A stretch of DNA of 23,475 nucleotides from Helicobacteraceae bacterium (lineage in GTDB: Bacteria; Campylobacterota; Campylobacteria; Campylobacterales; Sulfurimonadaceae): assembly GCA_024635885.1 (NCBI GenBank), contig JAGXIA010000020.1, forward strand, positions 1 through 23,475, in the 5' to 3' direction. Of the stretch, positions 9,767-17,007 are shown piece after piece. Below the pieces are notes generated by a model. It was not told the DNA's origin. It saw only the letters and a list, made by a program, of their open reading frames with translations, and searched no databases. A program made the position numbers and the translations under genes. Each line of letters begins with the position of its first letter. Position 1 is the stretch's first letter.

Positions 9767-10942
9767 CTAATAGTAGATTGCGATAATAGCAAAAGCTAAG
9801 AAGAACATCAAGTGAGACATTCCTTCAAAGTAGTTTGTATGACCTTCATCTGTTGTCTTCCAAGCTAAGATAATAGTGAATATTAATGCTCCAATCTCAA
9901 GTGGGTTAAAGTCAAGTGTAAATTTTATTCCACTCATATAAGCTAACGCCATTAAAATTGGTACGGTCAGCAAGATCGATACAGTGGATGCTCCCATAGC
10001 AATGTTTACTACCCTCTGAATCTCATCATTTTTAGCAGCTTTGATTGCTGTAATTATTTCAGGGGCAACTGCTACAATAGCTATAATAAGTCCTGACAAA
10101 CCGGCTGATACACCATACTCTTTTGCCAATTGTATACCGTCTATTGCAAACACTTCAGCACCAAATGCGATGATAGCAATAAAAATAAAAATAGAAGCTA
10201 TGAGCCCAAGCATGTTGAATTTTTCAAAAATATACTCATCTGGGGGAATGTCTTGCTGATTTTCTTTGACCATATTTCTTTTGAGTCTAAATATTCTGCT
10301 TCTTGCAGTTTGTTTGAAAAAGTGAGTATGTGTTTTTGTTTGAAAGACTAAGATTATTATGTAAAACAACATTAAAAGAGAGGCAATCGCTATAGAAGCA
10401 TCCTCAATTACTGTTGGAGAGTGCTTTCCTTGAGTAAGTAAGCCAGGTACCAATAAAGCTATTGCTGCAACTAAGAGTATAGTTGTATAAGCACTAGATG
10501 TCTCTTTATTATGTTCTTGTTCTGTAAACCTGAGTCCACCTAAAAATACAGCAAGTCCTAAAAGAACATTCAGATCTACTATAACTGCTGAAATGATACC
10601 ACCCTTAACAGTCTTGACTACCTCAGGATCAGCTACTGCTTGGAGTAAAATTATATACAAGAGTATAATCTCAACTATGACGGCACTTAGTGTTAATACA
10701 AAACTGCCGTATGGTTCTTGAAGTCTTTCTGATAATATTTCTGCCACTTCTGAAACTGTTAAAGAAAGTGAACCAATCCCAATGGCTGCAAAAAGAGTAG
10801 CGAGGGCACCTTGACCAATTTTATGAAAATAAAAAGCGATGAGAATACTCAGTATTCCTAAAAATATATCCCAATAATCTTCTGCAAAATATCTAAATTT
10901 ATTATCAGTTTTTACAAGTATTTTTTCAACTGGTTCGTCCAA
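9767..10942 (-). CDS. chaA: ChaA-like calcium/sodium:proton antiporter
   Basis: A 391-residue inner-membrane protein of the Ca2+/cation antiporter superfamily, closest in pattern to ChaA. It has about eleven hydrophobic segments in two halves separated by a charged cytoplasmic loop (around residues 205-240). The inverted-repeat ion-binding motifs are visible: TVSEVAEILSERL in the first half and VAPEIITAIKAAKNDEIQ followed by NIAMGASTVSILLTVPI in the second, each with the conserved acidic residue. It probably exports Ca2+, Na+ or K+ in exchange for protons. It starts with TTG at 10942; AAGGA lies 5 bases upstream and directly follows the mgtE stop codon, and no in-frame ATG precedes the conserved region. 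The spacing of 9 bases to mgtE suggests one operon. Confidence 0.88.
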   Translation of the reverse strand: MDEPVEKILVKTDNKFRYFAEDYWDIFLGILSILIAFYFHKIGQGALATLFAAIGIGSLSLTVSEVAEILSERLQEPYGSFVLTLSAVIVEIILLYIILLQAVADPEVVKTVKGGIISAVIVDLNVLLGLAVFLGGLRFTEQEHNKETSSAYTTILLVAAIALLVPGLLTQGKHSPTVIEDASIAIASLLMLFYIIILVFQTKTHTHFFKQTARSRIFRLKRNMVKENQQDIPPDEYIFEKFNMLGLIASIFIFIAIIAFGAEVFAIDGIQLAKEYGVSAGLSGLIIAIVAVAPEIITAIKAAKNDEIQRVVNIAMGASTVSILLTVPILMALAYMSGIKFTLDFNPLEIGALIFTIILAWKTTDEGHTNYFEGMSHLMFFLAFAIIAIYY

Positions 10943-10951
10943 AACGTTCCT

Positions 10952-12319
10952 TTATAAGAGAATAAGGGTAGCAAGACCCAAAAAGCTAAAAAATCCAACA
11001 ACATCAGTTACGGTTGTAAGTAAAACCGTACTTCCAATAGCCGGGTCAACTCCCGCTTTTTGAAGAACAAGCGGTATAACACTGCCAAAGAAACCTGCGC
11101 TAATTAGGTTTATTACCATTGACAATGCTATAACCAGACCAAGAAGAGGTATATTGAACCAGAAGTATGCGATTATACCTATGACTATTGCAAACAATGT
11201 GCCATTTACTACGGAGATAATAACCTCTTTAATAATAGTTTTTTTAGCGTCTTCTCCCTCAATATCACCCAGTGCCATTTGTCTAACTGTAACCGTTAGT
11301 GTCTGAGTTCCGGCATTTCCACCCATAGAAGCGACTATGGGCATTAAAATGGCAAGAGCTACTAAAGATTGGATTGTGCTGTCAAATATACCGATGACCA
11401 AAGAAGCTGCAATAGCAGTTATAAGGTTGAGTCCCAGCCAAATTGCTCTTGTTTTTCCAATCTCGAACATGTCTTCTTCCTGCTCAGCCTCATCATTAAC
11501 CCCGGCAAGGTTAAAGATTTGTTCTGTTGCAGAATCTTGCATAACATCATAAATATCATCTGAAGTAATTCTACCAAGTAATCTATTGTAATTATCGACT
11601 ACCGGTACAGAACTTAGATTATAGTTTGTCACCATTTCAACAACATCTTTAATATTAATCTTATGGTTAACAGAGTAAGTTCTATGTTTATCTAAGGGGA
11701 TGTCTGAAAATTTTAAGTTATGTTCAAAAACTATTAAATCTTCCAGACCAACTGAGCCAAGATATTTGCTTTTGTCATCTATTAAGTGAACATGCCAAAT
11801 ATTGTCGACTTCACCACTGTCTCTTAAGTGTTTTAATCTTTTAATTGCTTCGCCGATATTTTCATCAATCATTGCACTAAAAAGCTCAGATTGCATATAA
11901 GAACCGGCTTCATCTTCTTGATATGCAATGAGTTGTTCAAGTAATTCTTTGTCTTCATCATCAAATGTTTCAAGAATATTCTGAGAAATCTCTTCATGCT
12001 CTTCACTGATATTTTGAATAAGTGTAGCTGCATCATCAGTGTCCATTTTTGATGCAATATCTGCCAGTTTTTTAACACTTAATAACTCTGCTATTTCTTC
12101 TTGAACATAGTCTGGAAACTCAGAAATTACCTCTGCGAACAAGTCGTGAGGAATTGTTTTTATACTTTTAGCATACTCTTCACTGCTAACTTCTCTAAGC
12201 TCCAGTAGTTGTTCGGCAATGTCATAAGGGTGAACAGTCGCGTTATTATCTTTATACTGGTCTATTTCAGATTCAATAATATTTACTAGCGATTCTATTT
12301 CTTCTGAATTTATTTCCAT
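10952..12319 (-). CDS. mgtE: MgtE magnesium channel/transporter
   Basis: MgtE is a homodimeric inner-membrane Mg2+ channel gated by cytosolic Mg2+. The 455-residue product has the full architecture: acidic, helical MgtE N domain (about 1-130), paired CBS domains (about 135-255, including VDNYNRLLGRITSDDIYDVM), a plug helix, and a five-helix membrane domain (about 285-455) with GGNAGTQ and the conserved Asp in the last helices (TTVTDVVGFFSFLG). It starts at ATG 12319 with a weak AAGAGAT site upstream. It is the first gene of a minus-strand run mgtE - chaA-like - bax-like - tamA - tamB with gaps of 9, 22, 16 and -4 bases. No M-box riboswitch-like leader is visible; the leader predicted from the -10 box at 12365-12370 is only about 39 bases. 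Confidence 0.95.
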   Translation of the reverse strand: MEINSEEIESLVNIIESEIDQYKDNNATVHPYDIAEQLLELREVSSEEYAKSIKTIPHDLFAEVISEFPDYVQEEIAELLSVKKLADIASKMDTDDAATLIQNISEEHEEISQNILETFDDEDKELLEQLIAYQEDEAGSYMQSELFSAMIDENIGEAIKRLKHLRDSGEVDNIWHVHLIDDKSKYLGSVGLEDLIVFEHNLKFSDIPLDKHRTYSVNHKINIKDVVEMVTNYNLSSVPVVDNYNRLLGRITSDDIYDVMQDSATEQIFNLAGVNDEAEQEEDMFEIGKTRAIWLGLNLITAIAASLVIGIFDSTIQSLVALAILMPIVASMGGNAGTQTLTVTVRQMALGDIEGEDAKKTIIKEVIISVVNGTLFAIVIGIIAYFWFNIPLLGLVIALSMVINLISAGFFGSVIPLVLQKAGVDPAIGSTVLLTTVTDVVGFFSFLGLATLILL

Positions 12320-12340
12320 ATTATCTCTTTTGGTGTAGCT

Positions 12341-12356
12341 AAGTTATTAATAACTT
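12341..12356. promoter_or_regulatory. 16-bp perfect palindrome in mgtE leader (possible operator)
   Basis: AAGTTATTAATAACTT is identical to its reverse complement. It lies just downstream of the minus-strand -10 box that would serve mgtE, covering about +2 to +17 of the predicted transcript. It could be an operator for a dimeric repressor. The hairpin it would form in RNA is weak because it has no loop. No regulator is identified. Confidence 0.4.
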
Positions 12357-12364
12357 GAATATCC

Positions 12365-12398
12365 ATTATATATAAAAAAGACTTTTTTTATATATAAT
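12365..12398. promoter_or_regulatory. symmetric divergent promoter region (near-perfect inverted repeat)
   Basis: The left arm 12365-12380 and right arm 12382-12398 are reverse complements apart from one extra A/T pair in the homopolymer run. Each end of the repeat is a TATAAT: positions 12393-12398 on the plus strand (towards the porin) and 12370-12365 on the minus strand (towards mgtE). Each is preceded by a T-run, as is usual for Campylobacterota promoters lacking a -35 box. Predicted starts are near 12405 (plus) and 12358 (minus). Confidence 0.5.
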
Positions 12399-12428
12399 TA
12401 CTCAAATATGCTCTTGTATATTTTATGT

Positions 12429-12445
12429 AATAAGAATACACTAGA
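12429..12445 (+). promoter_or_regulatory. motif upstream of porin shared with the kefB leader
   Basis: AATAAGAATACACTAGA lies 23 bases before the porin ATG. The sequence AATAAAATACACTAGA at 18041-18056, upstream of the small-ORF/kefB pair, is the same apart from one inserted base. TACACT could be a -10 box, giving a second porin promoter with a short leader. Confidence 0.3.
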
Positions 12446-12468
12446 AAATAAAGTTCAGGAGTTTGAAT

Positions 12469-13710
12469 ATGAAAAAATTTCTATTATACGCTTTAACACT
12501 TATATTTTTCACAGATTCAGTCCAAGCTGCCAAAACCATCACAGACTCTTTAAAAAACGGTAAGTTTACAATTGATGCAAGAGTTTTCTATTTTGAGCGA
12601 ACTTTTGCAGATGAATATCTTACTGGCACAACAAAAGACACTACAACTGCTCTTACTGCCGGTGGTATTATGAAGTATGTGAGTGACGATTACATGGGCT
12701 TAAAAGCTGGTGTTGCTTACTACGGAAGCACTAGTTTAGGTTTATATTCAAGAGTGGAAGGAGAAGGGACTTCTCTTCTAGAAAGAGGCACAGGGAACGA
12801 TTTAGGTTTCCTTGGTGAAGCTTATTTAGAATACAACATTAACAATACAACAGTTAAACTTGGTAAACAGCGTCTTTCTACTCCTCTGATGAACGACCAT
12901 GACCTGCGTATTTTACTATCGTCTTATGAAGCATATATTGTAAAAAATACAGATTTACCTGATACAACTATTGAAGCTGGTCTTGTAAAAAGATATACTG
13001 GTTTTACAGCTAAAGACAATGAGTTTTTGGATAACAAAAACAAATGGGGTGACGATGGCCTTGGATATATTTACTTGACAAATAAAAGTATTGAAAATCT
13101 AACGTTAAATGCTCAGTATATCATGGCAATCTCTGACACATATACTGATACAGCAGGTGCGACTGCAGACATTAGTCTTCTTGACTACAGATATGCCGAT
13201 TTTACTTATAATTTGGCTGCAGTTGGAACAAAAACATACTTAAAAGCTCAGTATGGCGGAAATGCTTATAAAACTGGTGACGACTCTATGATGTATGGTG
13301 CAAAAATAGGAACAACTATTAGAATGTTTGATTTAGCGGCACTTTTTAATAAAATATCAGACAATAACTTTAAAGCTGTAGAAGCCGGTCCAATGTACTC
13401 AGATTGGCAACAAGGGTATGGGAATTATGGACCAAGTACAGCTTTTGGTGGGCAAGTTACTATAAAACCGGTAGAAGGCTTGAGCATTAAACTTGCTTAT
13501 GTTGATGTATCAGCGGATGAAAATGAGAAAAAAGATGATTTTAGTGAGTTCAATCTCGATACAAACTATGTTATAAATGATATTTCAAAGTTGAGAGTGA
13601 GATATTCTATTAAAAATGAAACATCCGATGCTGAAAAAACAGTAGTTTCTGGTGCATATCCCTATGTAGACCAAACTGATTTCAGAGTTATTTACTATGT
13701 AAGTTTTTAA
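12469..13710 (+). CDS. OprD-family outer membrane porin
   Basis: A 413-residue outer-membrane beta-barrel of the OprD type common in Campylobacterota, allowing diffusion of small solutes. The start is set at ATG 12469 because AGGAG (12457-12461) lies 7 bases upstream; an in-frame TTG at 12463 is less likely. The Sec signal peptide runs to about residue 21 (SVQA before AKT). The mature protein opens with the family block DSLKNGKFTIDARVFYFER, continues with EAYLEYNINNTTVKLGKQRL (strand and constriction-loop region), and ends with alternating strands to a C-terminal Phe (VIYYVSF), the barrel-assembly signal. Many Asp/Lys/Gly-rich turns fit a porin. It is transcribed away from mgtE and has no close downstream partner (about 195 bases to ppk2). 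Substrate unknown. Confidence 0.85.
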   Translation: MKKFLLYALTLIFFTDSVQAAKTITDSLKNGKFTIDARVFYFERTFADEYLTGTTKDTTTALTAGGIMKYVSDDYMGLKAGVAYYGSTSLGLYSRVEGEGTSLLERGTGNDLGFLGEAYLEYNINNTTVKLGKQRLSTPLMNDHDLRILLSSYEAYIVKNTDLPDTTIEAGLVKRYTGFTAKDNEFLDNKNKWGDDGLGYIYLTNKSIENLTLNAQYIMAISDTYTDTAGATADISLLDYRYADFTYNLAAVGTKTYLKAQYGGNAYKTGDDSMMYGAKIGTTIRMFDLAALFNKISDNNFKAVEAGPMYSDWQQGYGNYGPSTAFGGQVTIKPVEGLSIKLAYVDVSADENEKKDDFSEFNLDTNYVINDISKLRVRYSIKNETSDAEKTVVSGAYPYVDQTDFRVIYYVSF

Positions 13711-13904
13711 AAACATTTTAAAAGAGTGTTCATACTCATGCAGCGCATCTATTTATCAAACGCTGATTTTCTGCTCTAATGATTTCATCAAGTTCATTTT
13801 TCTCAGAAAAGCTCTTCTTTTACAACAATATAATAAACAGATGATAAGTTAAACATTCAGTAAGTAAAAAAGATATAATATTGATACATAAAGCAGAAAA
13901 TGCA
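13711..13904. other. intergenic region between porin and ppk2
   Basis: 194 bases without a convincing gene. It holds only weak stem-loops after the porin stop (for example CAGCG at 13741-13745 paired with CGCTG at 13760-13764), none followed by a T-run, so no clear terminator. On the minus strand 13739-13819 is open for 27 codons with protein-like composition but no start codon, possibly a gene remnant. The ppk2 promoter lies at its right end. Confidence 0.4.
13874..13879 (+). promoter_or_regulatory. -10 box for ppk2 cluster
   Basis: A perfect TATAAT preceded by an A-rich stretch, with a predicted start near 13886. This places the in-frame TTG at 13881 inside the promoter and argues for an initiation codon at 13905 or 13923 for ppk2. 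No -35 box is evident. Confidence 0.5.
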
Positions 13905-14741
13905 ATGGCCAGTGAGATTGAGATGAAAAAACATAACTTAACAGAAACACAATATGAAGAAGCACTTCAGACTTACTCTGAAAATTTAGCTCTTGAAGCA
14001 TACCAAGCTGAACTTGTTAAACTTCAGCAGCACATAGAACGCTATAAATTAAAGATGATTATTCTTTTTGAAGGGCGGGATGCGGCTGGAAAGGGTAGTG
14101 TAATCGGGAGTGTAAGCCGATATATGAATCCTAAACATTACCGCATCGTGGCTTTAGGACGTCCTACTGAACGCGAACGAACAGAGTGGTATTTTCAACG
14201 ATACATTAAAAATTTTCCACATGGAGGAGAAGTGGTTTTATTTGACAGAAGTTGGTATAACCGTGCTATGGTAGAACCAATTTTTGGGTTTTGCTCCAAA
14301 GAGGAGCATGAACTTTTTATGAATCATGTTGTCCCTTTTGAAGAGTCTTTAGTAGAGCAGGGAACCCTGCTTATTAAACTTTACTTTAGTGTTAGTAAGG
14401 AAAAACAAGCTGCAAGGTTTGAGCAACGCCGTACCGATCCATTACGCCAATGGAAACTGAGTGAAATTGACCTACAAGCTCAAAGTATGTGGGAAGAATT
14501 TTCAAAAACAAAATACAATATGCTCAAAGCTACCAGTAATGAAAAAGCACCATGGTATGTAATACGTTCCAGTGACAAGCATAAAGCACGCTTAGAGACA
14601 ATGAAGTTAATTTTAAAGCAAATAGATTATGATGGAAAAAGTCGTGCTATAGATTTAGTGTCAGACACTAAAACAGTTTTTTCGGCAACTGAAGAATTGG
14701 CAATTATGGACAAGCAAAATACCTATACAGCGAATACATGA
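13905..14741 (+). CDS. ppk2: polyphosphate kinase 2 family protein
   Basis: PPK2 enzymes use polyphosphate to phosphorylate nucleoside di- or monophosphates, or run in reverse to make polyphosphate. The 278-residue single-domain product resembles class I PPK2: Walker A EGRDAAGKGS (residues 56-65), PTERERTEWYFQRY block (87-100), Walker B VVLFDRSWYNRA (110-121, Asp114), and the lid module RRTDPLRQWKLSEID (175-189). All catalytic motifs are intact, so ATP or GTP regeneration from polyphosphate is the likely activity; nucleotide preference cannot be read off. ATG 13905 is chosen because a TATAAT lies at 13874-13879; ATG 13923 is an alternative. No strong ribosome binding site is seen for either. 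It is first in a plus-strand cluster and 21 bases upstream of rimB. Confidence 0.93.
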   Translation: MASEIEMKKHNLTETQYEEALQTYSENLALEAYQAELVKLQQHIERYKLKMIILFEGRDAAGKGSVIGSVSRYMNPKHYRIVALGRPTERERTEWYFQRYIKNFPHGGEVVLFDRSWYNRAMVEPIFGFCSKEEHELFMNHVVPFEESLVEQGTLLIKLYFSVSKEKQAARFEQRRTDPLRQWKLSEIDLQAQSMWEEFSKTKYNMLKATSNEKAPWYVIRSSDKHKARLETMKLILKQIDYDGKSRAIDLVSDTKTVFSATEELAIMDKQNTYTANT

Positions 14742-14762
14742 CAAAATAAAAGGGAGTGTTAG

Positions 14763-15200
14763 ATGTCTGGAAAAAAAATAGTAGGTACTACAGAGTTAAT
14801 CTCTATTTTAGATTTAGAACTTTATGATTTAGATGCAAAAATTGATACCGGGGCAGACTCTAATGCTCTTCATTGTGACCATATTCATATAGATGAAAAT
14901 AATTTTGTACATTTTCATTTACTTGATGAAGTGCATGAGTCTTACCATGGTAAAAAAATTGTCATGCCCTTGTATAAACTAAAACGGGTAAAAAGTTCAA
15001 ATGGAGAAATCCAGGAGAGAGCATCCATAAGAGTGAGTGTAGAATTTTTTGGAAAGAAATATAAAACAATTATATCTTTAACAAATCGCGCGGATATGAA
15101 ATACCCAATGTTAATAGGTCGAAAGTTTTTAGCAAACAAATTTTTAGTTGATGTATCCAAAGACTATTTAAGTAAAGAATTATTGAAGGGGAAAAAATGA
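14763..15200 (+). CDS. rimB: RimB-like retropepsin-fold protease
   Basis: A 145-residue protein of the RimB/RloA family (annotated in databases as ATP-dependent zinc protease), which has a retropepsin-like aspartic protease fold. The signature is AKIDTGADSNALHCD with DTGA at residues 28-31; also ASIRVSVEFFGKKYKTIISL and YPMLIGRKFLANKFLVDVS, the conserved C-terminal block. The length is normal. In Pseudomonas, RimB acts with RimA and RimK on glutamylation of ribosomal protein S6. The start ATG 14763 has GGGAG about 6 bases upstream. Its last four bases overlap the rimK start (ATGA at 15197-15200), so the two are translationally coupled. There is no membrane segment or signal peptide, so it acts in the cytoplasm. 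Confidence 0.9.
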   Translation: MSGKKIVGTTELISILDLELYDLDAKIDTGADSNALHCDHIHIDENNFVHFHLLDEVHESYHGKKIVMPLYKLKRVKSSNGEIQERASIRVSVEFFGKKYKTIISLTNRADMKYPMLIGRKFLANKFLVDVSKDYLSKELLKGKK

Positions 15201-16129
15201 GAGTATATATATTATCAAGAAATAAAGAGTTGTATTCTACAAGAAGACTAGTTGAAGCGGCAGAAGATAAAGGCTGGGAAGTTAGAGTGATTGATTATTT
15301 AAAATGTACAATAGAGATTATGAAAGGTAAATTGGTTATACATTACTTAGGAAGTGTTTTGCCGACGCCTGATGCTATTATTCCTAGAATCGGCGCCAGT
15401 AGAACATTCTATGGAACAGCTATGGTGAGACACTTTGAGATGATGGATGTATTTAGCACATCGGGAAACTTGGCCATTGCCAGAAGTAGAGATAAACTTA
15501 GAAGTTTACAGGTCTTGTCAAAAAATGATGTAGATATGCCAAAGACAGTTTTTGCTTCAAATAAATCAAGTGCAAAAGATGTTATTGCTTTAAGCGGAGG
15601 AGCTCCATTAATTCTAAAAATACTTGAAGGGACACAAGGTGTCGGCGTTGTTTTGGTAGAGAGCGAAAAAGCTGCGAAATCAGTTCTTGATGCATTCTAT
15701 GGAATGGATGTCAGCTTGCTGGTTCAGGAGTTTATTGAAGAGGCAGGGGGCGCTGATATAAGAGTGTTTGTAGTTGGGGGAGAAGTTGTCGGTGCTATGA
15801 AAAGACAAGGCGCAGCGGGAGACTTCAGGTCAAACCTGCATCAAGGCGGAAGCGCTACTGCTCATAAACTAACACGAAAAGAAAAGAAAACAGCCTTATC
15901 GGCTGCAAAAGCTATGGGTCTTGGAGTTTGTGGGGTTGATATGATTGAATCAGTCCGTGGTCCTCTTGTTATGGAAGTGAATTCATCTCCTGGACTTGAG
16001 GGAATTGAAAAATCTACCGGCATTGATATAGCAAGTCAAATCATGAAGTATATTGAAAAAAACGTAACACCTGAGAGTGACACTCAAACAAAAAAAAGAA
16101 AAATTAAAAGAGACAGTATCGGAGCTTAA
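15197..16129 (+). CDS. rimK: RimK family alpha-L-glutamate ligase (ATP-grasp)
   Basis: RimK uses ATP to join L-glutamate residues by alpha-peptide links to the C-terminus of ribosomal protein S6 and can also make free poly-glutamate. The 310-residue product follows E. coli RimK along its whole length: ILSRNKELYSTRRLVEAA at the start, IIPRIGASRTFYGTA, the AIARSRDKLRSLQVL linker, ATP-grasp blocks LKILEGTQGVGVVLVES and LVQEFIEEAGGADIRVFVVG, FRSNLHQGG, and the metal-binding MEVNSSPGLEGIE near the end. A basic C-terminal tail (KKRKIKRDS) extends beyond the E. coli protein. The start overlaps rimB by 4 bases. The TAA stop at 16127-16129 is followed at once by an in-frame ATG that opens a separate 30-codon ORF. 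Confidence 0.95.
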   Translation: MRVYILSRNKELYSTRRLVEAAEDKGWEVRVIDYLKCTIEIMKGKLVIHYLGSVLPTPDAIIPRIGASRTFYGTAMVRHFEMMDVFSTSGNLAIARSRDKLRSLQVLSKNDVDMPKTVFASNKSSAKDVIALSGGAPLILKILEGTQGVGVVLVESEKAAKSVLDAFYGMDVSLLVQEFIEEAGGADIRVFVVGGEVVGAMKRQGAAGDFRSNLHQGGSATAHKLTRKEKKTALSAAKAMGLGVCGVDMIESVRGPLVMEVNSSPGLEGIEKSTGIDIASQIMKYIEKNVTPESDTQTKKRKIKRDSIGA

Positions 16130-16222
16130 ATGTCTGGTTCAGATAAAATAGAGTACTTTAATGAAAATTTGATTAAAGAGAGTGAATTTAATGAACTTAA
16201 TAATAAAGATATAATAGAATGA
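16130..16222 (+). CDS. small ORF between rimK and corA-like gene
   Basis: A 30-residue acidic, Asn-rich product (MSGSDKIEYFNEN at its start) of unknown function. It begins with ATG directly after the rimK TAA stop and in the same frame, with GGAG six bases upstream inside rimK. It ends in TGA at 16220-16222, overlapping the ATG of the corA-like gene (ATGA). These junctions fit a translated coupling peptide. Alternatives are a rimK C-terminal extension cut off by a stop codon, or a leader with no function as a peptide. No hydrophobic segment. Confidence 0.5.
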   Translation: MSGSDKIEYFNENLIKESEFNELNNKDIIE

Positions 16223-16998
16223 AGAATATGACACTGCAAAATCTAAACCATCTGCATATAGAAGACTTGAAGAACAAACAGCATCCGTCTGTTTATTTTG
16301 ATTCTGAAGCATATGGAATATTGATTTTAAGATTTTTTAATGCCATAGAAGAGAATATAAATGTTTTTTCTTCCGGGTTTGTTATTGATGATGAAAATAG
16401 AGTTTATTTATTTAATCGAGATACACAAGACATTAGCGAACTGACTCATTCAGAGTTCTATAAATTAATAGACCAAAAAGTTGACGATGCCTCAGATTAT
16501 TTAAATACTTTAGTTGAAAAAGTAGAAGATATGGAAGAGTCAATCTATGATGATCACGACATCATAAAAAGCTGGTTCGAGCTAAAAAAATTATTTACCA
16601 GAATAGACAGAATCTTAACGCAGACAACAAAAGTTCAGGAACTTTTTTTTCATAAGTCTCCTCTTAAGCAAGATGAAATATTAAAGATTGGTTTTGAAGA
16701 TATTAATGAGCATTTAAACAGAGCTACAAGAATATGTCATACTAACAGTGCTAAGTTAGACAACATTTACAGTCTGCATCATGCTCTGACAAATGAAAAG
16801 CTTAGCTCTGTTATTTATACCTTAACTGTAATATCTGCTATTTTTTTACCTTTAAATTTAGTAGTAGGTTTTTTTGGTATTAATACGGAGGGCTTGTATT
16901 TTTCGGGAAATCAGGATGGTACAAAGATAGTAACTGCCATATTGATTAGTATCTTTACAGTATCGGCTTTATTTTTTATAAAAAGAAAATGGTTATAA
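16219..16998 (+). CDS. CorA/ZntB-like 2-TM-GxN divalent cation transporter
   Basis: A 259-residue inner-membrane protein of the CorA superfamily, which carries Mg2+, Co2+, Zn2+ or Ni2+ as a homopentamer. Seen: a soluble alpha/beta N-terminal part, a long helical stalk (about 90-190), and two C-terminal membrane helices (about 196-220 and 233-254), followed by the basic KRKWL end typical of the family. The loop motif is GIN (residues 219-221, in VVGFFGINTEG), a GxN variant closer to ZntB than to the GMN of classical CorA. The N-terminal domain is short compared with CorA (about 316 or more). The start ATG 16219 overlaps the preceding small ORF by 4 bases and has only a weak ribosome binding site, so coupling is likely. 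Ion and direction unknown. Confidence 0.85.
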   Translation: MKNMTLQNLNHLHIEDLKNKQHPSVYFDSEAYGILILRFFNAIEENINVFSSGFVIDDENRVYLFNRDTQDISELTHSEFYKLIDQKVDDASDYLNTLVEKVEDMEESIYDDHDIIKSWFELKKLFTRIDRILTQTTKVQELFFHKSPLKQDEILKIGFEDINEHLNRATRICHTNSAKLDNIYSLHHALTNEKLSSVIYTLTVISAIFLPLNLVVGFFGINTEGLYFSGNQDGTKIVTAILISIFTVSALFFIKRKWL

Positions 16999-17007
16999 AG
17001 GTGAAAT

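Noticed and set aside
12357..12410. AT inverted repeat as an intrinsic terminator
   Set aside because: It lies between two divergent gene starts, where no transcript needs ending, and the stem has almost no GC pairs.
12463..12468. TTG start for the porin two codons upstream of ATG
   Set aside because: The AGGAG at 12457-12461 is only one base from the TTG but seven from ATG 12469, and the signal peptide reads best from the ATG.
13739..13819. 27-codon minus-strand open frame with protein-like composition (ENQRLINR near its end)
   Set aside because: No start codon or ribosome binding site, a stop immediately upstream, and too short to assign to a family. It might be a decayed gene end but cannot be supported as a feature.
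13881..13904. TTG start for ppk2 at 13881
   Set aside because: It falls directly after a TATAAT box, upstream of the expected transcription start, and lacks a ribosome binding site.
16873..16881. GIN in place of GMN in the CorA-like protein as a loss-of-function mutation
   Set aside because: ZntB-like members of the 2-TM-GxN superfamily naturally vary at the middle position, so this is subfamily identity rather than damage.
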